Assembly (NCBI GenBank): GCA_029204225.1
Contig: MU833011.1
Span: 1 to 62,688, forward strand
Direction of reading: 5' to 3'
Source of the DNA: Diphasiastrum complanatum
Lineage: Eukaryota > Streptophyta > Lycopodiopsida > Lycopodiales > Lycopodiaceae
DNA: 62,688 nucleotides
Shown: positions 20,050 to 32,063 of the stretch, one piece after another
Numbering within the stretch: position 1 is the stretch's first letter
Layout of the letters: each line of letters opens with the position of its first letter
Translations under genes and position numbers: made by a program
Notes under the pieces: generated by a model
Told to the model about the DNA's origin: nothing
What the model saw: only the letters and a program-made list of their open reading frames with translations
The model's database searches: none

Positions 20050-22290
20050 AACATATATTACAGTCTTTGGTTAAAACATACTTAACAAGACACTAAGGTC
20101 CAATAAAGGTGGTGAATATATTTCAAGTGCATTTTTACACTTTTTTCATGAGGTCCAATAAAGGTGGTGAATATATTTCAAGTGCATTTTTACAATCTTA
20201 TGACGTGGAAATACAAAGTTCTTGTTCTAGAACACCTCAACAAATAGAACTTTGTCTAACTGTGCTAAAGATATATCATTAGAAAAGTCACTTTCTTCCA
20301 AACAATTACATATTTGTGGGATAGGTTGCCAAGTGAGCCTCTCGGAAATAAAACACCATTTGAAGTTTTATTTAAAGAGACGTTAAGCCATCCTAGAGTG
20401 TATGGTTGTAATTGTTTGACACATATACTTTTGGAAGAAGGAAGATGATGCTTCTAGATAAATTTTTTTCTTGGGTATAACGAGAAGAGTAAAGTGTATG
20501 ATGCTAAGAGCAAAGCTCTTCTTGTAAGTAGAAATGCTAGGTTTCATGAGAATGAGCCTCTTAATTTTAGTAATGATGGAACTTGGATAGAGTCCAAAAC
20601 AGAGAGTCCAAACCATCTTATTAACATCTCAAATGATATTGAGGATGAATCATAATCATTACTTACATCCACTATTTGAAGATTACGTAGTGAGAGCAAC
20701 TAGAGTCACAAATCCATTAGTTATGCTCTTTCGAAAAAAACCTACAAGCTGTATGATCCCGATACTTCGAAGATATCCTTTAGCAGGTATGCCATCTTTA
20801 TCGAGGATCAATTTATCGACTTGAAAGACGAGCAAAGTTCTAGACGACAAACTATCGACCTCTCCTGCCATCGACACAACAATTCGGGTCTCAGGTTCGA
20901 ATGTGTCGATAGCCGAACAACTTTTTGACAACGAATCTGAAGAAGACGTTGCTACTCATAAGCAAAAAAACCAACGACAAGATAATCAGCCTATGCCAGT
21001 CAACCAGAGGGCACACACAACCTATCAGGTATATTGATGAGTCTATCTGCTATCTAATTAATGAACTGACTAAATTGTTGAATTGCCTGCCAACAACAAT
21101 CTATTTGATTGCAAATGGGTCTTTAAGATCAAATACAAAGCTGACGGGAGTATCGATCGCAAGAAAGCTCGACTAGTAGCGTGAGGATTTTTTCAAATCT
21201 CAAACATCAACGACAATGAGACTTCCTCGATCAAAACACTCCTATCACATGCCATTACATCCAACCTTAAGGTACATCAACTCGATGTACAGACAACTTA
21301 CCTGAATGGAGTAATCGAAGAAGGCATCTACATAATGTAGCCCGAGGGATACGTTCTCAACAGTAAGGATAATCATGTATGTAAACTCCATAAGGCAGTT
21401 TATGGCTTGAAACAATCAGCCAGAGCTTGGTTTCAGAGGATCAACACATTCCTCATCCAACACGGTTACAAGCACCGCCGATTCGAATGTGTACTTCAAG
21501 TCAGTGCATCACACTTTTATCATTGTCACCTTATATGTTGACGACACATGCTTTTCAATGATAGTGTCAATTTGATAAAAGATGTTGAGTAGATGTTGTT
21601 CTCAAAATTTGACATGACAGATCGAGACGCTCACTAGTGCCTAGGAATTCAAATCCACAGAGACAGAGCGAGAAGGTTGATATATATGACTCAGCCGAGG
21701 TGTCTTCATAACACACTTATTAGATACAATTTGATAAATTGAAAAATAGCTCACTCACCAATGGACCCAGGCCTGTGATTGTTGAAGGACCAATATCCCT
21801 AAACAAAGTAGAAAAAGGAGCAAATGAGAGATTTTTCCTACCAATCGATTATAGGATCTCTCATGATACTCAACTGATACACAATGCAAGCTAGGCGGAA
21901 AATGTAGATACACATAAATCCACATTTGGATTTATATTCTTTCTCAACAGTGGTCCATCTCTTGGAACAGTCATAAGCAATCCTCTATCACTCTTTCTTC
22001 TATAGAGTCAGAGTATATTGTTGTTTCATAAGCTACTAAAGAAGCAATATGGTTGAGAAATTTGTTATCAGACATTTTTCTAAATCAGTATGCTTCGACA
22101 ATCGTATTATGTGATAATCAGAGTGTTGTTGCCTTATCGACAAACCCTAGATTTCATTCTAACTATAAGCACATTGAAATTAAATATCACTATGTCACGA
22201 GTAATATTCTCAACAAAGAGATAATCTTAGAGTATTGTCGAACACAACATGACAACATCTGTATTCTCCAAGGCACTGAGCGTTGATGCA
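20050..22290 (+). pseudogene. Integrase, reverse transcriptase and RNase H of copia C
   Basis: The C-terminal integrase (TPFEVLFKE, RVYGCNC, then YDAKSKALLVSRNARFHE) spans 20320-20580. RT remnants at about 21110-21740 read [20 protein letters not shown], then LDVQTTYLNGVIEEG and LHKAVYGLKQSARAW; the catalytic YVDD region is degraded. RNase H ends with VLCDNQSVVALSTNPRFHS and HIEIKYHYV (22053-22286). Numerous stops interrupt all parts. Confidence 0.85.
20096..20194 (+). repeat. 44-bp tandem duplication inside the copia C integrase
   Basis: The block from 'aggtccaataaaggtggtga' to 'agtgcatttttaca' occurs at 20096-20139 and 20151-20194 with an 11-bp spacer. It encodes RSNKGGEYISSAFL, the second catalytic-Asp region (D to N here), so the integrase core is duplicated and shifted. 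Confidence 0.88.
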
Positions 22291-22479
22291 CACAACAGAT
22301 TTGTGCATCGCTTAGTATGAAGATCAAAGTATGCATAGATCCAGATTATAGAGGGGTATTAGATTTATTCCTTTTCTTCCTAAATCCCATTGTTAATCAT
22401 TCATGTTGTTGCATATTTACTCCCATTGTCACACAGTCTACATAAATATAAGAGAATCGGAGACAAGTACCTATGTCTC
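22291..22479. other. Spacer between copia C RNase H and the next gag; possible LTR remnant
   Basis: About 190 bp that would hold a 3' LTR of C or a 5' LTR of the next element. No primer-binding site (TGGTATCAGAGC) and no paired copy was found, so the assignment is open. Confidence 0.35.
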
Positions 22480-23151
22480 AGTCAAAGGTAGTCAAGATAT
22501 CGAAGGAGAATCGAGTCTACCGACTATCAACAGATGCTCGATTTGAACAACTATCAAATCGAACATTGCTCCTTTCGACTCGAATCGACAAATGCAGGCC
22601 ATTTCCAAGTGGAAGCTCAGGGATGACAAGACATTCGCCTTCATCACCCTTAACATCTCTGACACACAGATTGGCCACATCAGACAAGCCCAATCTTCGA
22701 GAGAAGCTTGGAATATATTGAACACACTTTATGAAGTGAGAGATGTCACTTCAAAGCTGCATCTGAGAAAAATGTTCTTTTCACTTAGAATGTTAGAAGG
22801 TGATTCTGTTCGGAATCACATAAATCAGTTTAAAACTCTGCTAGAGCAAATGGTCTCCATAGGTTCTCAACGATCGAAGATTCTGACGTTGTCATGACCT
22901 TACTTTCTAGCATGCCACCCTCTTATGAAAATTGGATAATGATGATTTCCCCTCACTCGAATCTAACCCTGTCTAGAGTCATCATTATGTTGTTTCAAGA
23001 GGAGACGCGAATAAATGGAGCATCCTCGTCCTCCATGAACTACTCACAAGCCCTCTTTTCAAAGAAGAATCCGAAGAAGAATCAAAAGAAGAAAGCTTCC
23101 AAGCAAGGAGATGGCAATCAGAAGCAGTCACAACAGCAAGGTCACACCTAG
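22480..23151 (+). pseudogene. Copia gag fragment (UBN2-like), C2
   Basis: The + strand frame 22592-22897 has the gag_pol UBN2 pattern: KWKLRDDKTFAFITLNIS, SREAWNIL, TSKLHLRKMFFSLRML. A one-base shift near 22895 leads to LLSSMPPSYENWIMM and a Lys/Gln-rich tail ending at 23151. Because gag follows the pol end of C in the same orientation, it belongs to a second copia copy whose pol is missing. It abuts gypsy D at about 23130-23150. Confidence 0.82.
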
Positions 23152-23797
23152 AATCAGCAACCTGTTCTGATTTTCCTTGCGAACCACTATCCGAAAGTCA
23201 AACTCCACCAACAAGAGTAACCAACGAGTGATTCTCCATGTGTTGCAAGTTTTATTAACAAGATATAGCAAGGGTTGATGGTCCATATAAAAAGCAAAAT
23301 GTGTGGCCATCAAATAATGTCGAAACTTCTTAACCGCGTAAATCATTGCCAGTTCCTCCCGCTCTGTTGTTGAATAATTTATCTCTGAATCACTGAGCTG
23401 ACGGCTTGCAAATCGGATTGGAAAATGCTTTTTGTGTTCTCCTGGCTGGGTTAAGACAACTCCCACTGCATACTTCGATGCATCTATATGCACATGAAAC
23501 TCTATGGACCAATTGGGTAGGCATAATATTGGCGCTGAGACCAATGCATCTTTAAGCTTCTGGAAAGTCTGTAGGGCTTCCTCAGTCCAATGTGGTTCCG
23601 TTGTGAGTTTTTAGATTGGTCACTAACTCCGCAAAGTCTAGAATGAAGATCCTGTAGTAGTTAGCGTGACCCATGAAAATGTAGACTCCGAGGATCGTTC
23701 CTGGTGGTGGTAGATCGACAATGATCTTTATCTTCGACAGGTCCATGGCGATCCCGTGTCTGGATACGATGTGGCCAAGGATTAGGCCATGTGTCAC
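23128..23797 (-). pseudogene. RT connection and RNase H of element D
   Basis: The connection block is 23797-23582 (GHIVSRHGIAMDLSKIK, GHANYYR). RNase H follows in 23544-23128 with FHVHIDASKYAVGVVL (first Asp), YSTTEREELAMIYAVKKFRH and DHQPLLYL. The element ends before integrase. Confidence 0.87.
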
Positions 23798-24400
23798 TCA
23801 AAATTGACACTTTTCTGGGTTCAGGGATATCTGATACTCGCGGCATTTCTTCAGCACCTTCTCCAGGTTGAATAAGTGCTCTGACTTAGGTCCATGCAAG
23901 CACAGATTGTCCAAGAAAATCTCCAAAAAATTTTGGAAATACTCTTTGAATGCTGCCTGCATAACTCGTTGAAAAGTACTTGGGACATTGCAAGGTCCAA
24001 ACGGCATCACCTTATAGGCATAGGTCTCCCATTCCGTGGCGAATGTTGTCTTATGCTGATCTTGTAGCACTATTATCACCTGATTGTAACCGCTAAAGCT
24101 ATCCAGAAAACTGTAGGCTTCTACTCCAGCTACTCTATCCAGGACACTTTCCGTAATGGTAAGGAAAAATGGTCTTTCTTGGTGACTGCATTTAACACTT
24201 TCAGATTCACACATATCCGCATCTTGCCGTTCTTCTTGGGTACTATGACTATTGGTGATACCCACTCAGTGTGCTCGATTTCATAGATGAAATCAGCGTT
24301 TAGCAATTTCTGCAATTCTTGCTTGATCAGGTCTGTATAATTCGAGTTGCAGCGATAGTAACAGCTCGCCTTGGGCACTGCTCCATCCACCAAGGGTATA
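23798..24400 (-). pseudogene. Reverse transcriptase of element D (catalytic box altered)
   Basis: Blocks are TEWVSPIVIVPKKNGKMRIC, then AYSFLDSFSGYNQVIIV, TTFATEWETYAYKVMPFG and NVPSTFQRVMQ. The catalytic box reads FLDNL where YxDD is expected, so the second Asp is Asn. A frameshift lies near 24180. Confidence 0.87.
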
Positions 24401-24801
24401 GTATGCTAGACTACGGTTGGAGGAATACCCTTCAGATCACTATAATTCCAAGTGAAACAATCCTTGTATTCCACCAATAGCGAATGTCGTCTTTTGAATT
24501 GAGTGGGTGTTAATTTTTCTCCCACATGCACGATCCTTTCTTCTTCACCTGGCTCAACAAGATTCATTGGTTGGGTTCGCGCAGATCCTTAGAAGACTTG
24601 ATCCGCTGGTTCCTGACTTTGATCAAGTTCTCTTTGGGCTTGCGGCATCATAATTACTACGTTGTCTAAGATATAGTTCTTGAAGGTCTCAGGCATCTCG
24701 TGAACTGGCATTCAGCGAGATTCCTCCTTCAGCATATTGATCTTAGCCCGACTCGTAATTTTTGGATTATCCGTCATTTGTGAGGAAGATGGCGCTACAT
24801 C

Positions 24802-25689
24802 TTAGCCCATTCTGATTGACTTCAAGGAATCCAACACCTTCTTTTTGTCTTTTCTTGTCACATAGTTGGATTCATCCTTGTTGTCTTTCTTCAGAACTGG
24901 TGTGATATTTGCCTCATGGTCGCGTATATCAGCATCCACCATAGTTATTGCCTCTTCCGGTAGATCGCTCCATCGGATCACATGGTTGTAGCGTTGTCGC
25001 AGCTGGTTCTTTCTGTTTGCAGGTGTCTTGGGTGGATCTATCTTGGAAACTTTCACCATTGAGGATTTATGTGGTGGCTGAGTTGGTACCTTCTTCATTC
25101 CATAACGATCTGGGTCCATATGTTGCAGGACCTGCTCATATGGTCTTCCTAGTAAGACACGGTAAGCAAAAGGGTATTTTGGTATATCCATCACCACAAA
25201 AGTTCACAAACTGCATTCCCACTACTTTTACATCTCAGGGATGTCGTCAACTACACCTTTTGGCTTAACATAGGATTGATCTACTAGTTTGATGGCAAAT
25301 CTCGCTAGCTTCAATCCTTGCAAATCCCATTTCTAATACAAAGTAGCGGAGATCAAATTTACACCTGATCCTCCATCTACCACTGCAGCCTCGTCCTCAA
25401 ATCTCTTATGGTTGATCGGCAGGGTGATATTATGTTCTTCGCTTTCCCACGTTGTCCCAATGTGGAGGACGTTGTCCGTTTCTTCATAACCCACACAGTA
25501 TATGGGCTCTGGTATCGTTGATTCCACTTCAGCTTTGGCCCATTCAACCAGGAGGCTCTTGGCTTGTGGCGCAATCCGTAGTAATTCTTCGAGGGATAAA
25601 CTAACATGGCTTGCTAGCAAACTGGTGAGCATTTCAGTGTGTGGTTCCTTGGGCTCTACCATGTGGAAAGGTGGTTCATGATGATGCAT
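24802..25689 (-). pseudogene. Protease region of element D
   Basis: EAAVVDGGSGVNLIS is a retropepsin-like active-site block with DGGS in place of DTGA. YRVLLGRPYEQ downstream matches the second conserved protease block (I-L-G-R-P). Stops and a shift between 25333 and 25197 break the frame. Confidence 0.72.
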
Positions 25690-25944
25690 TCATGATGATG
25701 CAACCAGTCATTCTGATCAGTTCACAATGGTGAGCCCACTTTTGGTACTGATTCTTTAGCAACAGGAGGTTCTGCAGTCTCTTGCTTGAGCTTTTTCCTC
25801 CTCTTGCACCTTCTGTCCCTAGTGGTGTATCTTCTGATATTGCCTTCCTTCTTATCTCACATTAGGATACAGTCCTACAGCTGAGGGTTGATCTTCTGAT
25901 ACTGATGGGGGTGGTGAGGGTGCCACTTCCTTCCACTTTTGTGC

Positions 25945-26528
25945 TCACGTGACTGCTAGCACTGGGGCTTGGAAGTGTTGTTTTTCTGGTGGCATCCCTC
26001 TTGGAACTACTGTAGGTTGTACTGTGATTAGGTTCAGTGGTGCACTCGTTCCAGGTCTTAATGAAAAATTTTTGTAGCCATGTCCATAACTGCATTCTCG
26101 ACAGAAGGATGTGTATTGTCCCTTGTAAGGACACTTTGCAATTCGGTGGCCTTCGTCGCATCCGTAGCAGCCATAATTTCTACCACCTTGACGTTGAGGT
26201 TGAGCTGCATAGGTCGCATAATACTCGTTAATGGCTAGATCCACAAACATCTCGTCCGTCATTACCATTGTTGCTGCTCAGGTTGAGGTGGTGCTGGTAA
26301 TTCTTGTTCCGTTGCTGCTGAATTCACATGAGCCACTTGGTTGTTAGCTGGCCTTGGTGGTACAGGTAAGGCCATGGGTTGTTGATTGTTTGGCGTGCCA
26401 TACCTTGGTGCCGCATTAGGTGCCCCTTGATGATAAGGATAAGAAGTCTGATAGGGACTCCTCTTCTGCTGTATGATTGGAGGGTTCAATGGACAAAACG
26501 TTGTCTCGTGCGATGATGAGTTGCACAC
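25945..26528 (-). pseudogene. Nucleocapsid zinc-knuckle region of element D
   Basis: CYGCDEGHRIAKC fits the CX2CX4HX4C knuckle, followed by a second cysteine cluster (FCRECSYGHGY). The preceding frame (26528-26262) is Pro/Gln-rich linker (PPRPANNQVAHVN). Confidence 0.75.
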
Positions 26529-26888
26529 AAAATCTTTGTGTCAGTCTCAGATTTTGCTTTAAGACCGGACACTCGTTGGCTGTATGGTTCTGAGTGCAAA
26601 CTGAGCACCATACATTTTCTCAACGGGGATACTGCAGCTGGTTTTGCTCCAATGGATTTGAATTTGGTGCTACAGCTCCCTACAAGTCCTTCAGTTACTG
26701 ATCAACTGAGCCGTCAGTTGTTCCATCTACTACTTGTGTAGCTTTGTCATTTGTTCCATCAGTAGCTTGGTGGACAGGTTGGTTGCGTTGGATGATGATG
26801 ATGCTAGCGAAGGAGTTGGAGTGTGGGTGGTTGGATAAGATTCATCGTCTGAACCCTCATCCTCTTCCCTGATGGCATCTTCCATTGC

Positions 26889-27507
26889 TTACAATGTAGT
26901 GTACTGCTCCCATCGTTTAAGCTCTCTTTTGATACTACGTGGCAACTCCGCGAGGAACCACATAATAACTGCATGATCGGGAGTTAGGGCCTCATTGCAC
27001 TCGGAGCTTAGATCTTTGACCCGTTCTATATAGTCCCGGACCCTTTCTCTTTTTTCCATTTTCACTTTGCTCAATAGGAGAAACGAGTCTTCTAGGAACT
27101 TTCTTGTTTTAAAGATCGTGATGAGAGCCGCTTTAACTACTTCCCAAGAGGTTTTCTCTTCTTTCGATAGGTTGAAGTACCAATCTTGTGCAACCGCCAT
27201 TAGAGACATCAAAAACAATATCAATTTCTCTGTTGGTGTCCGCTCGCTGTAAATTTTGCATGCTTGCTCGTAGATATGGAGGAATCTGATAGGATCTGTT
27301 GACCCATCATATTTAGGTATTTCCATTTGTGGTGCCTTTCGGAGCTTGCAATGGTGTGCGACAGGTACAGGTTGGCCCATTGGATCCAATGGTGCTAGTT
27401 CTGGCTATGTCTCGATTTGCGCAACTGCTACTCTGGGAAAGTTTGGTGCTTGATTTACTGCTCTTCTCGCGATTGATCATCCGGATCTCAGATTCATTTT
27501 GATGCAA
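26889..27507 (-). pseudogene. gag of element D
   Basis: The frame 27389-26889 has the retrotransposon gag fold signature: MEIPKYDGSTDPIRFLHIYE, AQDWYFNL, SWEVVKAALITIF, RDYIERVKDLSSEC. An overlapping frame just upstream (27507-27313) probably carries the N-terminus through a frameshift. No intact start is evident. Confidence 0.82.
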
Positions 27508-30315
27508 AAAATGCGCTCAGAAAATACAAATTTCAGCTAAAACCTCTGGTGACAAACTGACAAAAGGGTCTCTCGAACGATTCGCGAAACTTTCTTGAAA
27601 CTCGAATTATTTTTGTTTGAGAATAATTCTTGTTGGATCAATCAGGCTCTGTAACACAACAAAACGAAACGTCACAAAAAAAAGACTTTTTCCTTATGAT
27701 ACTTTACCAACAAAAAAATGCCTTATTATACTTAACTTAGAAACATGGCCTCAAATAAAAATGTTTTGTTTAAAAAACAGCTTCTAAGTCTTTTTGTGAA
27801 AAACTTGGTTCTAAACGAACGGCTGTGATCAATGCACATGATAGAGATTCAATCTAATGGTGAGCGAACTATCATTGAAACACTTGAATGCAATGGTTCA
27901 TACACGTCTGATTACCAGCCGAATATGTTAGCTGGAAATCCGTGCTTCAACATGCGGTTTCTATGGATTTGCTCCTGTATGTCTCCTGTTGTGTCCTCTT
28001 ATCCTCATCTTAGGGATTTTTTCCCTAGTGGTCATTACAATCTAGCTAGGTGGAAAGGGCATCCCTTGTCAAACGCTACTTTGGCAAGTCATTATAGGCT
28101 ACATCAAGCATACCTTGAGTTTTTCATCAAGGAACGATGACTTTTCTAAAGGGAGTGAGAATGCTAGGCCCAATTGTGGCCCTAACGTACCTCAAAAGGG
28201 CCCGTGACCAAGTGGGTCAAGTGACCGTCAGTGTCATGCCACAACCCACACCCCAATTCTAGGCACTCACGTTCTTTGGTGTGTCACTGTGGGTGACCCA
28301 GTGATTAGGCCCATCATACATTGACCAAATCAACCTACAGCTAGTTGGGCAATGACTAGGGTCAAGTCCAAAGACTGCCTAGGCAAGGCTAGGGCATGGG
28401 GGTGGCTAAAGGCTAAAGATTAAGTTGGCTACATTTTCATGGGTCAAGACTAACATGGCATGCCAGGTGGACTGATCACCCACGCATGGGTGCCACGTGT
28501 CACTAGATTGGAATACATGTAGCTATGCTTAAAGGTTTGCCTATGGATGGTGGGAGGAGATCATTATTTCACCGGCTAATTAGTTTCTTGAGGAGCTTGT
28601 AGAGCAAAGCACCTCACACCGAAGGCTCTAGTTGGTCAAAGATATCGTATCTTGTTACCACTAAATTGAAAGTTTAATGTGACATTGGGAATCCCTATAG
28701 GGTTCCTCCAATCATGTGATCTCATTGTTTTTTGTATGCATTGATGGATTCTAAGTTCCATAATAGTGGCTACAGTAAATCTAGAGATGACTTCTCTATG
28801 ATGTAAGGACAACTTTCTATATGCAGTATAGGATTATCCAAAGAAGCTATTTAATCTCTGAATGGTGTGATCATGAAGTTACTTCTTGGACGAAAAACAT
28901 GTGGTATGGACACAATTCCAGGGGGAGGTTCCGATACTGATTGGATTTAGATGACAATGGGGAGGCTGAAGATCCCAAGTGACACCTAGTGCCATTGTTT
29001 ATATTAGGGGATTTTGTTGGAATTTTGAGATCCATGGGACTAGACCCCACATGGATGTCTCAAAATTACAAGATCGAGAACCCTTAATGCTATTTCTCTT
29101 TTTTCTGTATTTATGAATTTCTAGTTTAGGAAAGATTGATAGCATCCATCTCAGTTATGTGAACTATTTTCTAGGTATGAATAACTTCCTTGTATCAAAA
29201 GAGAAACCAAGGATACTGAATATAAATACTCAAATTCTCTTGATGCCATGCGGATATTTTTTAAGGTTTCTATAGGTCCATTTCTCATAGGTAGTGAGTA
29301 CTATAACCAATAAAGAATATCTAAGGATTAGCCATGTATGCAAGTGTGTTAATACATTGGGAGTGTCGACTTACTATGATGCAACACTATTGTCAACTTT
29401 GAAAATATCTTTTTGAAAATATGTCTTATAATGAATGATACAACACCTATTGGAACAACCCTCAAACTTGGTGCCCAAAATAACTAAAAATTGGTTACGT
29501 ACTTTCACCAGTCTTACTCTCCACAATGATATGTCACAAATTGAGAACATGTTCGCGAACAAAATCAGTTCATCAGGAATTCGGATATGATTGCTGGTGA
29601 CTGCCGGCTATATCATTCCTACAATTCTTCAGAGTGTAGACAGACACTGCTGATCTACGTTAACAGATTAATATAGCATTCAACAAGATCAAACCAATGT
29701 GCGGAATTGAATGAACAAGTGAATCAGACACACGAATAGTAGCAGACAAAAATACATTCGAGATCATATAATCATACAGATTAATATGTGCATAACAACT
29801 ACAATATTATCTATTGATTTCTGATTTTTCAAGCACTGCATGACAGATCCACGCAGTGCATTGGCGTGAGAGAAATGCAGTTCTCTCACGAATAATGTCT
29901 CGCTTACTAGCGGACTTATGGATCTACAAATCCTCTACAAAATTGTCTCGCTCACAGGCAGACATGTATTTTGTTTTCGTCTTCTGACTTCTTGTTTTGC
30001 TTACTAGCTTGCTCACAGTATTATGCATCAACCAAAAAGTATATAGTTTGCGAACAATTTTGTGTCACGTCGTGTAACTTCCAGATCAGAAAGATTAAAC
30101 ATTTCTAACTAATCATGAATTACAAGAGTGGCAGATTAGCCACGATCTAGAGTACTTCTGCTGATGTCATGATATCTGATCAAATACTTGTACCCCAAAG
30201 CTTTTCTAGCTTTAAATCCTAAATTTTTGACAAAAGATGACACGACACGACACGAAATCAGTCGTGCTCCTCAAAGGATCAAGAAAATCAGCCAAGTACT
30301 TTGGCATTAGAAACA
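27503..30315 (-). repeat. 3' LTR of copia E, interrupted, with a micro-inversion
   Basis: 27503-27675 matches 34635-34800 and 29547-30315 matches about 35075-35845. Between them lie 1.87 kb of unrelated DNA, while about 270 bp of LTR is missing. The LTR begins (minus strand) TGTTTCTAATGCC at 30315 after a GAAGAAACAAAG polypurine run and ends TGCA at 27503. The segment 30197-30299 is inverted relative to the other two LTRs. Confidence 0.87.
27676..29546. other. 1.87-kb insertion within the 3' LTR of copia E
   Basis: Sequence unrelated to the LTR. A + strand frame of 102 codons (27832-28140) is followed by G/C-richer sequence with near-palindromes such as 'atccatgggactagacccca'. A purine run 'ccagggggagg' lies at about 28920. 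I recognise no transposase, terminal inverted repeats or target duplication. It is likely a nested non-coding element or a replacement tract. Confidence 0.45.
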
Positions 30316-30985
30316 CTTTGTTTCTTCAGCTCTCTCTCAAAGCATGATAGCTTGACGACTCCAAGACTGCTCCTCTGTTTCTCAAATAGACCTTTGTCTA
30401 GGGCCTTTGTGAAAATGTCAGCTACCATCTCCTTTGTTCCAATGAAAGTAGTCTGCAACATCTTCTTGCCAATCAGAGCCCTTATCAAGTAGTACTTGAT
30501 CGCAATGTGTTTCGTCCTTGAGTGAAACACAGAGTCTTTTGTCAGACGTATTGCAGATGTGTTGTCCATCTGCAAAACCAGAACTTCATTCCTCGTTTTG
30601 CCCAATTCGTCAAGGAACTGTTTGAGCCAAATTATTCGTTGGCCATCTTTGTTGTTGCAACGTACTCTGCTTCGCAAGACGACTGAGCCATAATGGTCTG
30701 CTTCTTGCTGACCCAGAGAATTGTTGCTCGTGACGCAATGGTGCATCCTCCTGAGACACTTTTGCAGTCGTCCTTGAGGGATGCCCAGCTAGCATCACTG
30801 TAGGAAAGCATCTGGAACCCTACATCACGACAATAACATAAACCAAAATCTTTTGTTATTTGAAGATATTGCAAAATTTGTTTTGCAATCTTCCAATGTG
30901 TCGAGCCTGGATTCGTGTAGAATTGGCTCATCCTGAACACTGCATAAGCCATGTCAGGACGTGTGTTATCTGCAAGGTACATCAA
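30288..30985 (-). pseudogene. RT end and RNase H of copia E
   Basis: MMYLADNTRPDMAYAVFRMS and GLCYCRDVGFQMLSYSDASW lead into SCEAEYVATTKMANE, the copia RNase H catalytic region. A frameshift near 30650 leads to the last frame (QMDNTSAIRLTKDSVFHSR, KHIAIKYYLIR, ADIFTKALDKGLFEK). The C-terminus runs into the LTR and has been changed by the inversion to NAKVLG and stop. Confidence 0.87.
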
Positions 30986-31015
30986 CGATCCTATCAGTTT
31001 TCTGTATGGTGTGAG

Positions 31016-31696
31016 CTACATCAATTCTCTCTCTTCTTTAGTCCTCGAACAATTTTCGTTAGTCAGTATTGTTCCTGCAAGCATTGGAGTATTCTCTCCT
31101 TTGCAATTCAGCATCCCAAAATCCTCTAGGATTTTCTGGGTATATCTGGACTGATGAAGGTACAATTTACCTCCCTCATAGTCTTTGTCAATCTGTAAGC
31201 CAAGGTAACACCTGGCTTCTCCCAGATCTACAATTTCGAAATGTTTCGAGATATCATTCTTTACTTCAGCAATCAACTTCTCACTCTTGCAGAGTATCAG
31301 AGTGTCGTTTACATACACAACCACAATGATGATCTTTCCATATGTAATTCTTACATACACATTGGAATCAGCCATTAGTGGCTTGAATCCTAATGATTTC
31401 AGGGCTTGATCTTTCTTTTTGTACCATTGTCGAGCTGATTGCTTCAGGCCATAGATACTCCTATGAATTCTGCATGCATAATTAGGAAGTAAATTTGAGA
31501 CATATCCTGGGGGTTGATCCATGTAGACCTCTTCGTCTAGCTCACCATGCAAGAAGGCTGTCTTCTCATTCATAATGTGGATCCTGAGGTCATAAGCAGC
31601 TGCATATGCAAATAGTAAACGTAGGGACGAAGGTTTCACGATAGGAGAGAAGGTCTCAGAATAGTCAATACCATATCTCTGAGAGAATCCCTTCAC
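31016..31696 (-). pseudogene. Reverse transcriptase of copia E (YVDD changed to YVND)
   Basis: An open frame of 226 codons: KGFSQRYGIDYSETFSPIVK, MNEKTAFLHGELDEEVYMDQ, IYGLKQSARQWY, then the catalytic box VVVYVNDTLIL (about 31310) where an Asp is replaced by Asn. ARCYLGLQI and YTQKILEDFGM follow. Polymerase activity would be lost even though the frame is open. Confidence 0.9.
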
Positions 31697-32063
31697 TACA
31701 AGTCTTGTCTTATACTTTGAGACATCTCCATCTGGTTCATATTTTAGCTTGTATACCCATTTGCATTTTACAGCCTTTCACTTATCTAGTAATGGCTGCA
31801 ACGTCCATACCTGGTTCTTCCTCATGGATTTCATCTCCTCATTCATGGCTTGGATCCATTTGTCCTTCTTTGGACATTCAATTTCCTCCTCGAAAGTCTA
31901 TGGTTCGCCACTGAATCCACATAACTCTTCTGATGTAGAAGTAGAGCTGCTTGGCACATATCTTGCTGGCGCTCTTCGTTGTCTTGTCGACCTTCTAGGA
32001 AATCCTCCTGGAACAGCAATGCTTTTTTTTTGTCTGCTCTGCTAGGTCCGGAACCATCTCGGT

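Larger units (their letters stand above)
16856..22290 (+). mobile_element. Ty1/copia element C, degenerate, split by a LINE
   Basis: On the + strand: a gag zinc-knuckle remnant (CGKSGRYASKC, about 16880), protease/gag-pre-integrase remnant (SKKARIDNVLYVP then SVGRM), integrase start (DDFS*YTLVYLPKYK), the LINE, integrase continuation (LRSNKGGEYISSAF), integrase C-terminal region, RT and RNase H. Integrase before RT is the Ty1/copia order. Many stops and frameshifts make it an old, dead copy. LTRs were not identified with confidence. Confidence 0.85.
23128..27500 (-). mobile_element. Ty3/gypsy element D, truncated after RNase H
   Basis: Minus-strand order from right to left: gag, zinc knuckle, protease, RT, RNase H, with no integrase. 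The left end abuts the copia C2 gag and the right end abuts the LTR of copia E, so D is cut on both sides and has no LTR of its own. The protease DGGS motif is of the kind common in the Tat group of gypsy elements; I infer a non-chromovirus lineage. Confidence 0.85.

Noticed and set aside
22291-22479. An LTR between copia C and the C2 gag
   Set aside because: The position fits, but no primer site, polypurine tract or paired LTR could be identified, so it is only described as a spacer.
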